Assembly: GCF_046297875.1 (NCBI RefSeq)
Contig: NZ_JBKBHD010000001.1
Coordinates: 1,488,001 to 1,552,000 of the forward strand
Direction of reading: 5' to 3'
Origin: Parvibaculum sp046297875
GTDB lineage: Bacteria > Pseudomonadota > Alphaproteobacteria > Parvibaculales > Parvibaculaceae
Length of the DNA stretch: 64,000 nt
Position 1 is the first letter of the stretch; every line of letters begins with the position of its first letter. Below the pieces are notes generated by a model. That model was given only the letters and a program-made list of their open reading frames with translations, was not told where the DNA came from and ran no database searches. The translations under genes and the position numbers were made by a program. This document shows, one piece after another, positions 34,986 through 44,241 of this stretch.

Positions 34986-35850
34986 GGCTCGATGTCTCGT
35001 TGTACTGGTGGAGAACGGAAGCAACCACTTCGGAAAGTATAGGCATCTTGCGGCCGAGCAGCGCTTCGGCGCGGCCGCTGTCGAGGCCGAGGCAATGGGC
35101 GCGGGCGGTCATGAGCCCTTGCACGGAACCGGAAATCGCATGGGTGAGAGTGTGCCCGATCTGGCGGGCAATCTCGCGCACGAATTCTTCCTTCGTGTAG
35201 ACCTCGCTTGCGGCGAGGTTGTAGAGGCCGCAGGCCCCGGCCTCGGCCATGTCGAAGGCGGCGCGCGCGAAGCTTGCGACGTCGATCGAGGACGACCAGG
35301 CATCGCTGAAGAGCGTCGCGGGCCGGTCGTTGCGCGCGATGCCGATGGCCCATTCCGCCAGGGTCGGTTTTTCCCAGCCGCGCATGCCGACAATGCTCGT
35401 TCGCAGCACGAGGGCGTTTGCATCCGTGAGGGCGAAAGCCTCGCCCGCAAATTTGCTCCGTGCATATTCGTTGACGAGAGACACCGGGGCCTTCTCGTCA
35501 TGCACGGCGCTGCCGCCTTCGGTGAAGAACTGGTCCGTCGAGATGTGAAGGAGCTTTGCGCCGTTTGTCCTCGCCCAGCCTGCGAGGAAGGCGAGGGGAC
35601 GCGCATTCGCCTGCCATGCGGCAAGCGGGTCGCGCTCGCAGGCATCGAGATCCGTGAGCGCGGCGCAATTGAAGATGAGAGCGGGCTTCTCCGCTTCGAG
35701 CGTTTCGCACAGCGCCTTTTCATCCGCGATGTCGAGCGCAATTTCCGCGTTCCGCCGGGCGGCCTCGCGCAGCACAAGGCCCCGCCGCCGCGCTTCCTTC
35801 GCGGCCGCCTGTCCCAGCATACCGGTGCTTCCCAACAGGAGCGTTTTCAT
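34948..35850 (-). CDS. RmlD-like sugar-nucleotide reductase (SDR)
   Basis: 300 residues starting MKTLLLGSTGMLGQAAAKEA (NAD(P) motif G-x2-G-x2-G). HISTDQFFTEGG and Tyr-x3-Lys in VNEYARSKFAGEAF give the active site, and RTSIVGMRGW is typical of the dTDP-4-dehydrorhamnose reductase/RmlD_sub_bind family. It probably reduces or oxidises a keto-deoxy intermediate of the pathway in this cluster; an actual rhamnose role is unlikely because RmlA/B/C are absent. ATG 35850 was chosen at the family N-terminus; the upstream in-frame extension has no motif. Confidence 0.8.
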   Translation of the reverse strand: MKTLLLGSTGMLGQAAAKEARRRGLVLREAARRNAEIALDIADEKALCETLEAEKPALIFNCAALTDLDACERDPLAAWQANARPLAFLAGWARTNGAKLLHISTDQFFTEGGSAVHDEKAPVSLVNEYARSKFAGEAFALTDANALVLRTSIVGMRGWEKPTLAEWAIGIARNDRPATLFSDAWSSSIDVASFARAAFDMAEAGACGLYNLAASEVYTKEEFVREIARQIGHTLTHAISGSVQGLMTARAHCLGLDSGRAEALLGRKMPILSEVVASVLHQYNETSSHELRHIAAHRHA

Positions 35851-35900
35851 TCTTTTCCCGTATCCGGCCCGCCTGTCCTCGTATCGAGGTTCTTGGGGCG

Positions 35901-36617
35901 TCAGCGCTGACGTCTTATGGCGTTCAATTCCTGAAGTTCGGCGTTCTCCCTGCAAATCCTCAGCGTTTCCGTCCAGGGCGGAATGCCGCCGCCGAGCAGG
36001 GGAAAAAGCGCGCGGCAGAATTCAAGGTCTTCGGGGTAGTCGAGCGTCCAGCGCAGCTTGCCGAGTTCCTCGTCGGGGCCCTCAAGCGAGATGCGCTTCA
36101 CGCCTTCCACGCGGCGCAGCCACGGCGTCACATGTTCGCGGTCATAGGCATCGCTCGCCTCTTTCCAGTCTCGTTCCAGCGCTTTCCATGTAAAAGCCTC
36201 GCAATCGAGGCCATGCGGATAGCGGTGAACGAAATTGTTGGCTGCGTAGTCGGCAGAAGGGTCGGCGAGAAGTGCCGCGAGAACCTCGCCGCAAAGCCCC
36301 GGATCGATCAGGGGGCAGTCGCTCGTAACCCGCATGATGTTGCCTGCGCCGAGGCCGCGTGCGGCGGTGTAGTACCTGTCGAGCACGTCATATTCTGAAC
36401 CGCGGGCAACCGTCGCGCCGCAGGCTTCCGCTTCCGCGGCGACCGGCTCCTGTTCCGGTCCTTCCGGCACCGCGCAGCAGACGATGTCGATGCCGGGAAT
36501 GGCGGCGCAGCGCGTCAGCACATGCCAGAGTACGGTCTTGCCGGCCAGGTCCTCGAGAACCTTGCCGGGCAGGCGCGTCGAGGTTATGCGTGCCTGAACG
36601 ATCACGACGTTAGGCAT
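35901..36617 (-). CDS. SpsF-like cytidylyltransferase
   Basis: 238 residues with the nucleotidyltransferase fold. VVIVQARITSTRLPGKVLEDLAG is the SpsF/KdsB-like CTP site; further blocks are ARGSEYDVLDRYYTAA, IMRVTSDCPLIDP and LRWTLDYPEDLEF. The family activates sugars, often nonulosonates, to CMP forms. In this cluster it takes the place normally held by PseF/NeuA, so it probably activates the product of the NeuB-like synthase. It lies 50 bases before the reductase and 32 bases after pseB in transcription order. Confidence 0.85.
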   Translation of the reverse strand: MPNVVIVQARITSTRLPGKVLEDLAGKTVLWHVLTRCAAIPGIDIVCCAVPEGPEQEPVAAEAEACGATVARGSEYDVLDRYYTAARGLGAGNIMRVTSDCPLIDPGLCGEVLAALLADPSADYAANNFVHRYPHGLDCEAFTWKALERDWKEASDAYDREHVTPWLRRVEGVKRISLEGPDEELGKLRWTLDYPEDLEFCRALFPLLGGGIPPWTETLRICRENAELQELNAIRRQR

Positions 36618-36649
36618 GGTGCTGCCTTGTCATCTTGCGGCCGCGCCGG

Positions 36650-37651
36650 TCATGCGTTGGCCCTCACATTATACGCCTTGATTTCGTCGACGTTCAGGAA
36701 GTGCGGGTTGCTGCCGGAGCTGTATTCGAAGCCCTGGTCGACCGGTGTGCCGCGTTCCTCGACATTGTTGGTCAGGTAGTCGACATCGCCTCGATAGAAC
36801 TTGATCGTCGGGCGGATCACGAAATGATCCGAGAATTCGACGGTCAGATGCGAGTCGTCTGCAGGGCACATTGTCTCGTGCAGCTTTTCGCCGGGGCGGA
36901 TACCGATGACATTGGTCGGCATGCCGGGCGCCATGGCTTCAGCGAGGTCGGTGATGCGGACGGAGGGGATCTTCGGCACGAAGATTTCGCCGCCATGCAT
37001 GCGCGCGAAATTGCGGATAACGAAGTCGACGCCTTCCTGCAGCGTGATCCAGAAGCGTGTCATGCGCTTGTCGGTGATAGGCAGAGACGTGGCGCCTTCG
37101 GCAATCAGCTTTTCGAAGAAGGGGACGACCGAGCCGCGCGAGCCCACGACATTGCCGTAGCGGACCACGGCGAAGCGGGTCTTTTCGTAGCCCACCATGT
37201 TGTTGGCGGCGACGAACAGCTTGTCCGAGGCGAGCTTCGTTGCGCCATAGAGGTTGATCGGGTTCGCGGCCTTGTCGGTCGACAATGCCATCACCTTTTC
37301 GATGCCGGCGGCAATCGCCGCCTTGATGACGTTTTCGGCGCCATGGACATTGGTCTTGATGCATTCCATGGGATTGTATTCGGCGGCCGGCACCTGTTTC
37401 AGCGCGGCAGCGTGAATTACGAAGTCCACGCCCCGCATCGCCTGCTGCAGACGTTCGGGATCGCGTACATCGCCGATGAAATAGCGCATCTGCGGCGTGT
37501 TGAACTCCTGCGCCATCTCGTATTGCTTCAGCTCGTCGCGCGAGAAGACGATGATGCGGCGCGGCTTGTGCTTTTCGATCAGCGTGCGGGTGAATTTGCG
37601 GCCAAAGGAGCCTGTGCCCCCCGTTATCAGGACCGATTTATTGTCGAACAT
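36650..37651 (-). CDS. pseB: UDP-GlcNAc 4,6-dehydratase (inverting)
   Basis: 333 residues of the soluble PseB/FlaA1 type. It starts with SVLITGGTGSFGRKFTRTLI, followed by RDELKQYEMAQEF, AALKQVPAAEYNP, STDKAANPINLYGATKLASDK with catalytic Asp, Lys and Tyr, then FWITLQEGVDFVI and VIGIRPGEKLHETM. It inverts C5 while making UDP-4-keto-6-deoxy-L-AltNAc, the first committed step to pseudaminic acid. It is the first gene of the minus-strand cluster. No PseC aminotransferase follows, which is unusual. About 119 bases upstream separate it from the kinase gene and should hold the promoter. Confidence 0.93.
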   Translation of the reverse strand: MFDNKSVLITGGTGSFGRKFTRTLIEKHKPRRIIVFSRDELKQYEMAQEFNTPQMRYFIGDVRDPERLQQAMRGVDFVIHAAALKQVPAAEYNPMECIKTNVHGAENVIKAAIAAGIEKVMALSTDKAANPINLYGATKLASDKLFVAANNMVGYEKTRFAVVRYGNVVGSRGSVVPFFEKLIAEGATSLPITDKRMTRFWITLQEGVDFVIRNFARMHGGEIFVPKIPSVRITDLAEAMAPGMPTNVIGIRPGEKLHETMCPADDSHLTVEFSDHFVIRPTIKFYRGDVDYLTNNVEERGTPVDQGFEYSSGSNPHFLNVDEIKAYNVRANA

Positions 37652-37770
37652 CCGGTTTCCACTCTCGGTTGCATGTTCGATTCATGCCACGGTAATCCTA
37701 ACGCCGCGTTAACCATGATAGCGGCTGGGACCGGAATTTGGGAGAATTCCGCGAAAAAAGGGTGTTCGGT

Positions 37771-39342
37771 CTAGGAAAAGGCGGCTGAGGCGCGTGCCGT
37801 CTGCGGGACGACCCGTTCGGCGGGGAAGGTCACGGTCACGCGTGTGCCCTGGCCGGGTTCGCTCTCGATGTCGAGCGTACCGCCGTGATGCTCTATCAGG
37901 CATTTCGAGAGCGGCAGGCCCAGGCCCGTGCCCTCATATTTCCGGGCCAGGTCCGAATCGATCTGTCCGAAGCGCTCCAGCGCGACGGGAATGTCCTCCG
38001 GCGCGATGCCGATGCCGGTGTCGATCACGCGGATGCTGAGGCCCGCCGGACCGCCAAACGCCTCGACCTTTACCGACCCGCCATCGGGCGTGAACTTCAC
38101 CGCATTGGAAAGCAGGTTCAGCAGAACCTGCCGCAACCGGCGATGGTCGGCGAGAAGATGCGGCAAGGTCCGGTCGAAATTCGTCGAAAGCGAGATTTTC
38201 TGCGCCTCGGCCTGTCCCTCGATCATCCGCAGCGCATCGTTGATCGCATCGGCCACATCGACGTCTTCCTCATTGAGCTGCAATTCGCCAGCATCAGCGC
38301 GCGTGAAGTCCAGAATGTCGGTGATGAGCGAGAGCAGATGCCGGCCGCTCCTGTGGATGTCGTCCGAATATTCCTTGTAATGGGCATTGCCGAGCGGGCC
38401 GAATGTCTCCGCCTTCATGATTTCGGAGAAGCCCAGAATGGCGTTGAGCGGCGTCCGCAGCTCATGGCTCATGGTGGCAAGGAACTGCGACTTCGCATGG
38501 TCGGCGGCGGAAGCGGTCTTCAAGGCGATAAGGAGATCGGAGGAGGTGGCCTCGAGCTGCCGCTTTGTTTCTTCGAGCTCCGTCACATAGGTGCGCAGGC
38601 GACGTGCTTCCTGTACCGCGCGGTGCGCAAGATGACGGTCCACCGCGATGCCTGCATAGGCGAGAATCACGATGAGAAGAGAGACAGCGGCGACAGCGAT
38701 GGCGAGAATGAAGCTGTCGAATGCGCGCGCCGAGACTTCGACGGCCAGATCGCCTGCAATGCTCATGGCGGCCATGCCGGTAAAGTGCAGGCTGCAAATG
38801 CCGAGCGTGAGCAGCACCCATGCGGCATGAACGCGCCAGACGCCCCTCAGCGAGAAGGCTGCCTGAGTTGCGGCGGCGGCAAAGAGCGTGCCGAGGATGA
38901 TCGAGGCAGCAACGAAGCCACGGTCCCAGACGATATAGCCATGCGCGTTCACCGCGGCCATGCCGATGTAATGCATGGCGCCGATAGCGAGGCCGACGAT
39001 CGCGCCGCCAATGCCAGCCGGCTTTACACGCGCGGCGATGGCAAAGCCGATGGTCGAAAAGACGATGGCGACGATGAAGGAAAGCACCGTCGTGCCGGGG
39101 TCGTAGCTCAGCTGTTCGCTCGGCCGGAATGCCAGCATGGCGATGAAATGCGTCGCCCAGATGCCGCAACCTGCGACGGCACCTGCGCCGAGAATCCAGA
39201 GTGCGCTGCTCCACGCGCCAATCCTGCCCGCCCGAACAAGCAGGTTGAGGGCGGAAAAACTCGCAAACATGCAAATGAAGCCCGCGAGAAGCACGAGCCT
39301 CAGGTCATGGTCGACCGTGATGCAGTTGTAAACTGTCAGCAT
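37771..39342 (-). CDS. MHYT-domain sensor histidine kinase
   Basis: 523 residues. The N-terminal seven-helix MHYT sensor shows its three repeat motifs at THFIAM (64-69), MHYIGM (123-128) and LHFTGM (185-190), proposed to bind copper and sense a diatomic gas. A short coiled coil (about 240-280) leads to HisKA with His293 in ATMSHELRTPLNAILGF, then HATPase_c with NLLSNAVKFTPDGG, DTGIGIAPED and GTGLGLPLSKCLIEHHGG. No response regulator lies next to it. It precedes pseB in the same direction with a 119-base gap and could be separate. Confidence 0.93.
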   Translation of the reverse strand: MLTVYNCITVDHDLRLVLLAGFICMFASFSALNLLVRAGRIGAWSSALWILGAGAVAGCGIWATHFIAMLAFRPSEQLSYDPGTTVLSFIVAIVFSTIGFAIAARVKPAGIGGAIVGLAIGAMHYIGMAAVNAHGYIVWDRGFVAASIILGTLFAAAATQAAFSLRGVWRVHAAWVLLTLGICSLHFTGMAAMSIAGDLAVEVSARAFDSFILAIAVAAVSLLIVILAYAGIAVDRHLAHRAVQEARRLRTYVTELEETKRQLEATSSDLLIALKTASAADHAKSQFLATMSHELRTPLNAILGFSEIMKAETFGPLGNAHYKEYSDDIHRSGRHLLSLITDILDFTRADAGELQLNEEDVDVADAINDALRMIEGQAEAQKISLSTNFDRTLPHLLADHRRLRQVLLNLLSNAVKFTPDGGSVKVEAFGGPAGLSIRVIDTGIGIAPEDIPVALERFGQIDSDLARKYEGTGLGLPLSKCLIEHHGGTLDIESEPGQGTRVTVTFPAERVVPQTARASAAFS

Positions 39343-39428
39343 GGCCGCACTGAACCACGGCCCCGATTAATCCTTGATTAAATCTAGTTAAAACCGTGCT
39401 TTCAGTGGTGCGGCAGGGGCTCAGCCAC

Positions 39429-41114
39429 TTAACCATCCGAATGCTGCGCCAGCCGGTCGAGCAGGCGATAGAGCAAGATACCGGCAAGGATGGCGGCGAT
39501 GCCGCCTGCTACCGTAAGGTCGAGGTCGAGCGGGAAATAGGGGTCGGCAGAGACCATCCGCTCCTTGCCGCCGATCGTTTCATATTGCCGGTCCTTGAAG
39601 GGCCAGACGGCGAGCAGCGAACCGGCGAGAATGCCGGTCACGGTGAGCATGGTCCGGCGGTAGAAGCGATCGAGCAGCCACGAGATTGCGCGGGAGAAGA
39701 CCAGCGCCCCGGTCACAACGCCGCCCAGCAGCGGCAACAGGAACGAGAAGTCGAGCCGTCCCAGCGCATCGATGGCGTCGGTATATTTGCCGAGGATGAG
39801 GAGCACGAAGGAGCCGGAGATACCCGGCACCAGCATGGCGGCGATGGCGGCCATGCCCGCGAGGAAAATGAACCAGCTTGCGTCCGGTGTCTGTACGGGA
39901 ACGAGCGTTGCCGCCGCAAGGCCGAAAGCGGTGCCGAGTGCAAGCCAGATCAGGCCCTTTGCGCCACCGATCTCGACATGCGACAGAAGCCCGGCAATCG
40001 ACGCGGCGATCAACCCGAAGAAGAAGCCGAACATCGCTTCCGGGAATTCCGTCACCAGCAGCGAAAGCGGTATCACGCGGCTGAAGATGATGAGCGCCAG
40101 CAACACGCCGATGCCGATCGGCACGAGGAAAAGAATGTCGATGCGGCGCAGCGCCGCCGCGATCTCGATCCGCCGCAGATGGCCGAGCAATGCAGCGTCG
40201 AAATGGGCGATGGCGCCGATCAGGCGTTTGTAGATGCCGAGAATGAGCGCCATGGTGCCGCCGCTGACGCCGGGCACGAGGTCCGCCGCGCCGATGCACA
40301 TGCCGCGCAGCACCTGTTTTGCGGGATGGAAGTTTTCCCGGTCCTCGTTGCTCAGCGCAGCGACGATGCGCTCCCATTGCCGGACGAGCGCACGCGAGGG
40401 GATGTGTGCGATCCGGTAAAGCGCATGCGGCAGCGGTGTTCCGGTTGCAAGGGCGAGTGCGACGAAGGCGCCGCCCAAACCGCCGGCAATGCTGCCGCTT
40501 GCCCATTCGGCGCCTGCCGCCACACGCGGCAATGCGGTGAGCAGCAAGAGGGCAAGCGCCATCAGCCCGAAATTTCGGCCGAAACCGAGCCAGAGCATCA
40601 CCGTCAGGCCACCGGCAAAAACCGCATGGCTGGCCGGGAAGGAGGCAATGGCTTCCGTACCGGCCTCGGACCAGGGTACGGCTGTGCCGATGGCGATATG
40701 GTCCGGCACGGCGGCGGCCGGCGAGGGTTGTCCGCCCGCTACAAGCGTGGCGTTCAGCCCAAGCAGAATGAGCGGCAGCAGCGCCGCCACGATCCCGAGC
40801 GCGAGGTCGTGGGCAAAGCCCGGCCCCCGCTCGCGGCCAAGATGGACAAGCCATGAGGCGAGGATTGTCAGTATCAGGAAGGCAGCGAAGCGCGGTTCGC
40901 AGCCAATGGCCCAGACGGTCGCCATGAGACTGTTCGCAGCCGTGCCGTTCAGCGCGGCGTGGAGGCCCGTGTCGAGGCGGGACCAGAGGGAGGCGGCGAC
41001 CGGCACGATCCATGAGGCGGCGAGAAGCAGCGCCGCGGCGGTCCAGGTCAGAAGCGGGGCAACGCGCCACCTCGTTGCCATCGGGAAGTCCGAGCCCTTG
41101 TGCCGCGCTTCCAT
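39429..41114 (-). CDS. PAP2-like / DUF368 (PopT-type) membrane fusion protein
   Basis: 561 residues in two halves. Residues about 20-225 look like a PAP2 lipid-phosphatase domain: LHAALNGTAANS, SFPASHAVFAGGL at 158-170 for motif 2, and PRVAAGAEWASGSIAGG at 196-212 for motif 3. In motif 3 the catalytic His and Asp are replaced (AEWASGS), so activity is doubtful. From about 268 the protein is a DUF368 transporter with its inverted repeat: GMCIGAADLVPGVSGGTMAL and AAIAAMLVPGISGSFVLL. DUF368 proteins (PopT) are known to return undecaprenyl phosphate across the membrane. The fusion therefore points to C55-P recycling beside abundant glycan synthesis. I start at ATG 41114 (GGGGG upstream); longer starts reach 41183. 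Confidence 0.8.
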   Translation of the reverse strand: MEARHKGSDFPMATRWRVAPLLTWTAAALLLAASWIVPVAASLWSRLDTGLHAALNGTAANSLMATVWAIGCEPRFAAFLILTILASWLVHLGRERGPGFAHDLALGIVAALLPLILLGLNATLVAGGQPSPAAAVPDHIAIGTAVPWSEAGTEAIASFPASHAVFAGGLTVMLWLGFGRNFGLMALALLLLTALPRVAAGAEWASGSIAGGLGGAFVALALATGTPLPHALYRIAHIPSRALVRQWERIVAALSNEDRENFHPAKQVLRGMCIGAADLVPGVSGGTMALILGIYKRLIGAIAHFDAALLGHLRRIEIAAALRRIDILFLVPIGIGVLLALIIFSRVIPLSLLVTEFPEAMFGFFFGLIAASIAGLLSHVEIGGAKGLIWLALGTAFGLAAATLVPVQTPDASWFIFLAGMAAIAAMLVPGISGSFVLLILGKYTDAIDALGRLDFSFLLPLLGGVVTGALVFSRAISWLLDRFYRRTMLTVTGILAGSLLAVWPFKDRQYETIGGKERMVSADPYFPLDLDLTVAGGIAAILAGILLYRLLDRLAQHSDG

Positions 41115-41357
41115 GATCATTTCCCCCGTCTGCCTTTCGAGAATCGCGGGCATGAGTCTAGGGCGAGGGGTGCGCGATGACACCTGAAAACCGGACGGTG
41201 CCGGTCAGTGCCCGCCGATATGTCGCCTCATTTCATGGCTAGGAAGGAATCGGGGCGGCTGCGGTTAACCGAGATCGAAAATCGGGCCCGCGCCACCTGC
41301 GAAATGCGCGGCGGGCATGCTAGCGTCGCGGCCATGATCCACCCGGGAGAGCCCGAG

Positions 41358-42638
41358 ATGTCTCGCTGCCGTTTGCCCCGCCTGTCCTTTGCGCGGCTTC
41401 CATTTCTTCCGGTTGTTGCCCTTGCGGCGCTAGCGCTTACCGGCTGCGCGGCCGATGCTGCGCCCGGTGCGCGGCTGCCGCTCGCACCGCCCGTCAGCGC
41501 CGCCGACGAACCGGCTTTCGCCGACTGGCTGACCGCCTTTCGCGACGATGCGATGAAGGCCGGCATCTCGGGTGCGACCTTCGACCGTTCGATGCGCGGC
41601 GTGCGGCCCGACGACGAAGTAGTGGCGGCGAATGAAAGCCAGCCGGAGTTCACGCGGCCGGTCTGGGAATATCTCGAAGGCGCGCTGTCCGAGACGCGCA
41701 TCGCGCGCGGCAGGGCGCTGCTCGCGGAAAACGACGCGCTGCTCGGCCGGATCGAACAGCAATACGGGGTCAATCGCCATGTACTGGTTGCGATCTGGGG
41801 GCTCGAATCGAATTTCGGTTCCTTCCAGGGCACCAAGAGCGTGGTCCGCTCGCTCGCCACGCTCGGCTACAAGGGCCGGCGCATGGAATATGGCCGCACA
41901 CAGCTCATCGCGGCGCTGCAGATCATTCAGAACGGCGACATCGAACCTGACAAGATGACCGGCTCCTGGGCGGGCGCGATGGGCCAGACGCAGTTCATCC
42001 CCACGACCTATAATTCCCATGCGGTCGATTTCGACGGCAATGGCAAGCGCGACATATGGAACTCGCATGCCGATGCGCTGGCCTCTGCCGCGCATTACCT
42101 TTCGAAATCCGGCTGGACGACCGGCGGAAGCTGGGGCTACGAGGTGAAGCTGCCTCAAGGTTTCGATTTCGCCAGCGCCGATATGTCGGTCACGCGCACG
42201 GTCGGCGAATGGTCGGCAGCGGGCGTTGCCCGCATGGATCGGCGGCCCTTCCCCGGCGGCGAGGCGGGCGAGAAAGCCTCGATCTTCCTGCCTGCCGGCC
42301 ATCGCGGCCCGGCCTTCATCGTGCTCGGCAATTTCCGCACCGTGCTGGCCTATAACGCTTCGACCTCCTATTCGCTTGCCGTCCACCTGCTTGCGGACCG
42401 TTTCCGGGACCGCGGGCAGATTGCCGGAAGCTGGCCGCGCGACGAGCGGCCGCTTGGCCGGCAGGAGAGGCATGACCTGCAGCAATTGCTCTCCGACCGC
42501 GGCTACGACACGGGCGGCGTCGACGGCATTATCGGCTTCAACACGCGCAAGGCGATCCGCGAATATCAGCAGAGCATCGGAATGCCGCCGGATGGCTATC
42601 CGACGCTCGAGCTTCTCGCGCGGCTAAGGCGCGGCTGA
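41358..42638 (+). CDS. MltB-like lytic murein transglycosylase lipoprotein
   Basis: 426 residues. A lipoprotein signal ends with ALALTGC, so Cys about 29 would be lipidated. The SLT_2/MltB domain contains the catalytic Glu150 in LVAIWGLESNFGSF, then SLATLGYKGRRMEYGRTQLI and SWAGAMGQTQFIPTTY, and VDFDGNGKRDIWNSHADALASAA. A peptidoglycan-binding domain is at the C-terminus: LQQLLSDRGYDTGGVDGIIG and TRKAIREYQQSIGMPPDG. It cleaves glycan strands by the transglycosylase reaction in the periplasm. ATG 41358 was picked because it begins the signal peptide and has GGGAGA 8 bases upstream. Confidence 0.93.
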   Translation: MSRCRLPRLSFARLPFLPVVALAALALTGCAADAAPGARLPLAPPVSAADEPAFADWLTAFRDDAMKAGISGATFDRSMRGVRPDDEVVAANESQPEFTRPVWEYLEGALSETRIARGRALLAENDALLGRIEQQYGVNRHVLVAIWGLESNFGSFQGTKSVVRSLATLGYKGRRMEYGRTQLIAALQIIQNGDIEPDKMTGSWAGAMGQTQFIPTTYNSHAVDFDGNGKRDIWNSHADALASAAHYLSKSGWTTGGSWGYEVKLPQGFDFASADMSVTRTVGEWSAAGVARMDRRPFPGGEAGEKASIFLPAGHRGPAFIVLGNFRTVLAYNASTSYSLAVHLLADRFRDRGQIAGSWPRDERPLGRQERHDLQQLLSDRGYDTGGVDGIIGFNTRKAIREYQQSIGMPPDGYPTLELLARLRRG

Positions 42639-42818
42639 CCAATTGCCGCTTTTTGCGGCGATCCGTGTGTCCGAAGGTCAAATTGCGATCAGATTTCCGG
42701 CGAAAAACCGGGCAAATGCCGCAATTCGGGCCTCTCGCGGCATGGCATCGCTTTTGCTCACGCATTAGGCTTGAGGCATGACAAACGCGGGACGAACACC
42801 GCAGAGGCAGGAGTTTCG

Positions 42819-44237
42819 ATGGCTGAGGCCATCTTCGATGAAATGGGCGCGCCGGGCAGCGAGGTTCGCCGGGCCTACCGGACCTTGCAGGCATGGCTCG
42901 ACGAGACGCCGCATGAGATACTGACGCTCAGGCGCGAAGAGGCAGAAACCTTCTTCCGCCGGATCGGCATCACCTTCGCCGTCTATGGCGAGGGCGGCGA
43001 CCCCGAACGCATCATCCCCTTCGACATCATCCCCCGGATTCTCGAAGCCGCCGAATGGCGCCAGATTTCCGATGGGCTCATCCAGCGCGTCAAGGCGCTC
43101 AATGCCTTCATCGCCGATGTCTATGGCGCGCAGGACATTCTCCGCGCCGGCATCGTGCCGCGCGATCAGGTCATCCTGAACGATACCTATCGCTACCAGA
43201 TGCAGGGCGTTTCCGTTCCGCAGAATGTCTATACGCATATTGCGGGCATCGACATGGTGCGGGTCGGGCCGGACGAGTTCTACGTGCTGGAGGACAATTG
43301 CCGCACGCCGTCCGGCGTTTCCTACATGCTGGAGAACCGCGAAATCACGATGCGGCTCTTCCCGGAGCTCTTCTCGCGCTACAATGTGGCGCCGGTCGAT
43401 CATTATTGCGACGAGCTGATGCGCACGCTTACTTCCGTCGCGCCGCGCAATTGCCCCGGTGAGCCGACGGTCGTGGTTCTCACCCCCGGCATCTACAACA
43501 GCGCCTATTACGAACACTCCTTCCTTGCCGACCAGATGGGTGCGGAGCTTGTCGAGGGGCCAGACCTATATGTCCTGAATGACGTCGTCTATATGCGCAC
43601 GACGCAGGGGCCGAAGCGCGTCGACGTGATCTATCGCCGCGTCGATGATGATTTCCTCGATCCCCTGACCTTCCGGCCCGATTCCGCGCTCGGCGTTGCG
43701 GGCCTCATGAATGCCTATCGTGCGGGCAACGTGAACCTCACGAATGCAGTGGGTGCCGGCATCGCGGATGACAAGGCGATCTATACCTATGTGCCTGAGA
43801 TGGTGAAATTCTATCTCGGCGAGACGCCCATCCTGAAAAACGTGCCGACATGGCGCTGCAGCGAGAAGGACGAAGCAGCCTATGTGCTGGAACATCTCGG
43901 CGATCTCGTCGTGAAGGAAGTGCACGGCTCGGGCGGTTACGGCATGCTGGTCGGCCCCAAGGCCACAAAGGAGGAGATCGAGGCGTTTCGCGCGCGGTTG
44001 AAGGCGGCCCCTGAAAAATATATCGCGCAGCCGACACTCGCCCTTTCCACCTGTCCGACATTCGTCGACGAAGGCGTCGCACCGCGCCATGTGGATCTCA
44101 GGCCCTTCATTCTGTCAGGACAGGAAATCCGCGTCGTGCCGGGCGGTCTCACCCGCGTTGCGATGCGCGAGGGTTCGCTTGTCGTCAATTCCAGCCAGGG
44201 CGGCGGCACCAAGGATACCTGGGTGCTCAAGGATTGA
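42819..44237 (+). CDS. Circularly permuted ATP-grasp protein of the Anbu operon
   Basis: 472 residues of the DUF404/DUF407 type. Landmarks are FRRIGITFAVYGEGGDPERIIPFDI, RIPFD-like start and IVPRDQVILND, then EDNCRTPSGVSYMLENRE, VVLTPGIYNSAYYEHSFLAD, YRRVDDDFLDPL and VVKEVHGSGGYGMLVGP. ATP-grasp proteins form peptide-like bonds from a carboxylate and an amine; no substrate is known for this branch. It is the first gene of the four-gene operon with alpha-E, transglutaminase and Anbu, a combination seen in many bacteria. ATG 42819 has AGGAG 6 bases upstream, and the alpha-E gene starts four bases after the stop. Confidence 0.92.
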   Translation: MAEAIFDEMGAPGSEVRRAYRTLQAWLDETPHEILTLRREEAETFFRRIGITFAVYGEGGDPERIIPFDIIPRILEAAEWRQISDGLIQRVKALNAFIADVYGAQDILRAGIVPRDQVILNDTYRYQMQGVSVPQNVYTHIAGIDMVRVGPDEFYVLEDNCRTPSGVSYMLENREITMRLFPELFSRYNVAPVDHYCDELMRTLTSVAPRNCPGEPTVVVLTPGIYNSAYYEHSFLADQMGAELVEGPDLYVLNDVVYMRTTQGPKRVDVIYRRVDDDFLDPLTFRPDSALGVAGLMNAYRAGNVNLTNAVGAGIADDKAIYTYVPEMVKFYLGETPILKNVPTWRCSEKDEAAYVLEHLGDLVVKEVHGSGGYGMLVGPKATKEEIEAFRARLKAAPEKYIAQPTLALSTCPTFVDEGVAPRHVDLRPFILSGQEIRVVPGGLTRVAMREGSLVVNSSQGGGTKDTWVLKD

Positions 44238-44241
44238 GGCC

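Noticed and set aside
34948..35850. Rhamnose biosynthesis (RmlD) as the function of the SDR gene
   Set aside because: RmlA, RmlB and RmlC are absent and the gene is inside a nonulosonate-like cluster, so only the family resemblance is reported.
42644..42660. GCCGC-TTTTT-GCGGC hairpin after the lytic transglycosylase gene
   Set aside because: The T run is in the loop, not after the stem, so it does not have terminator form.
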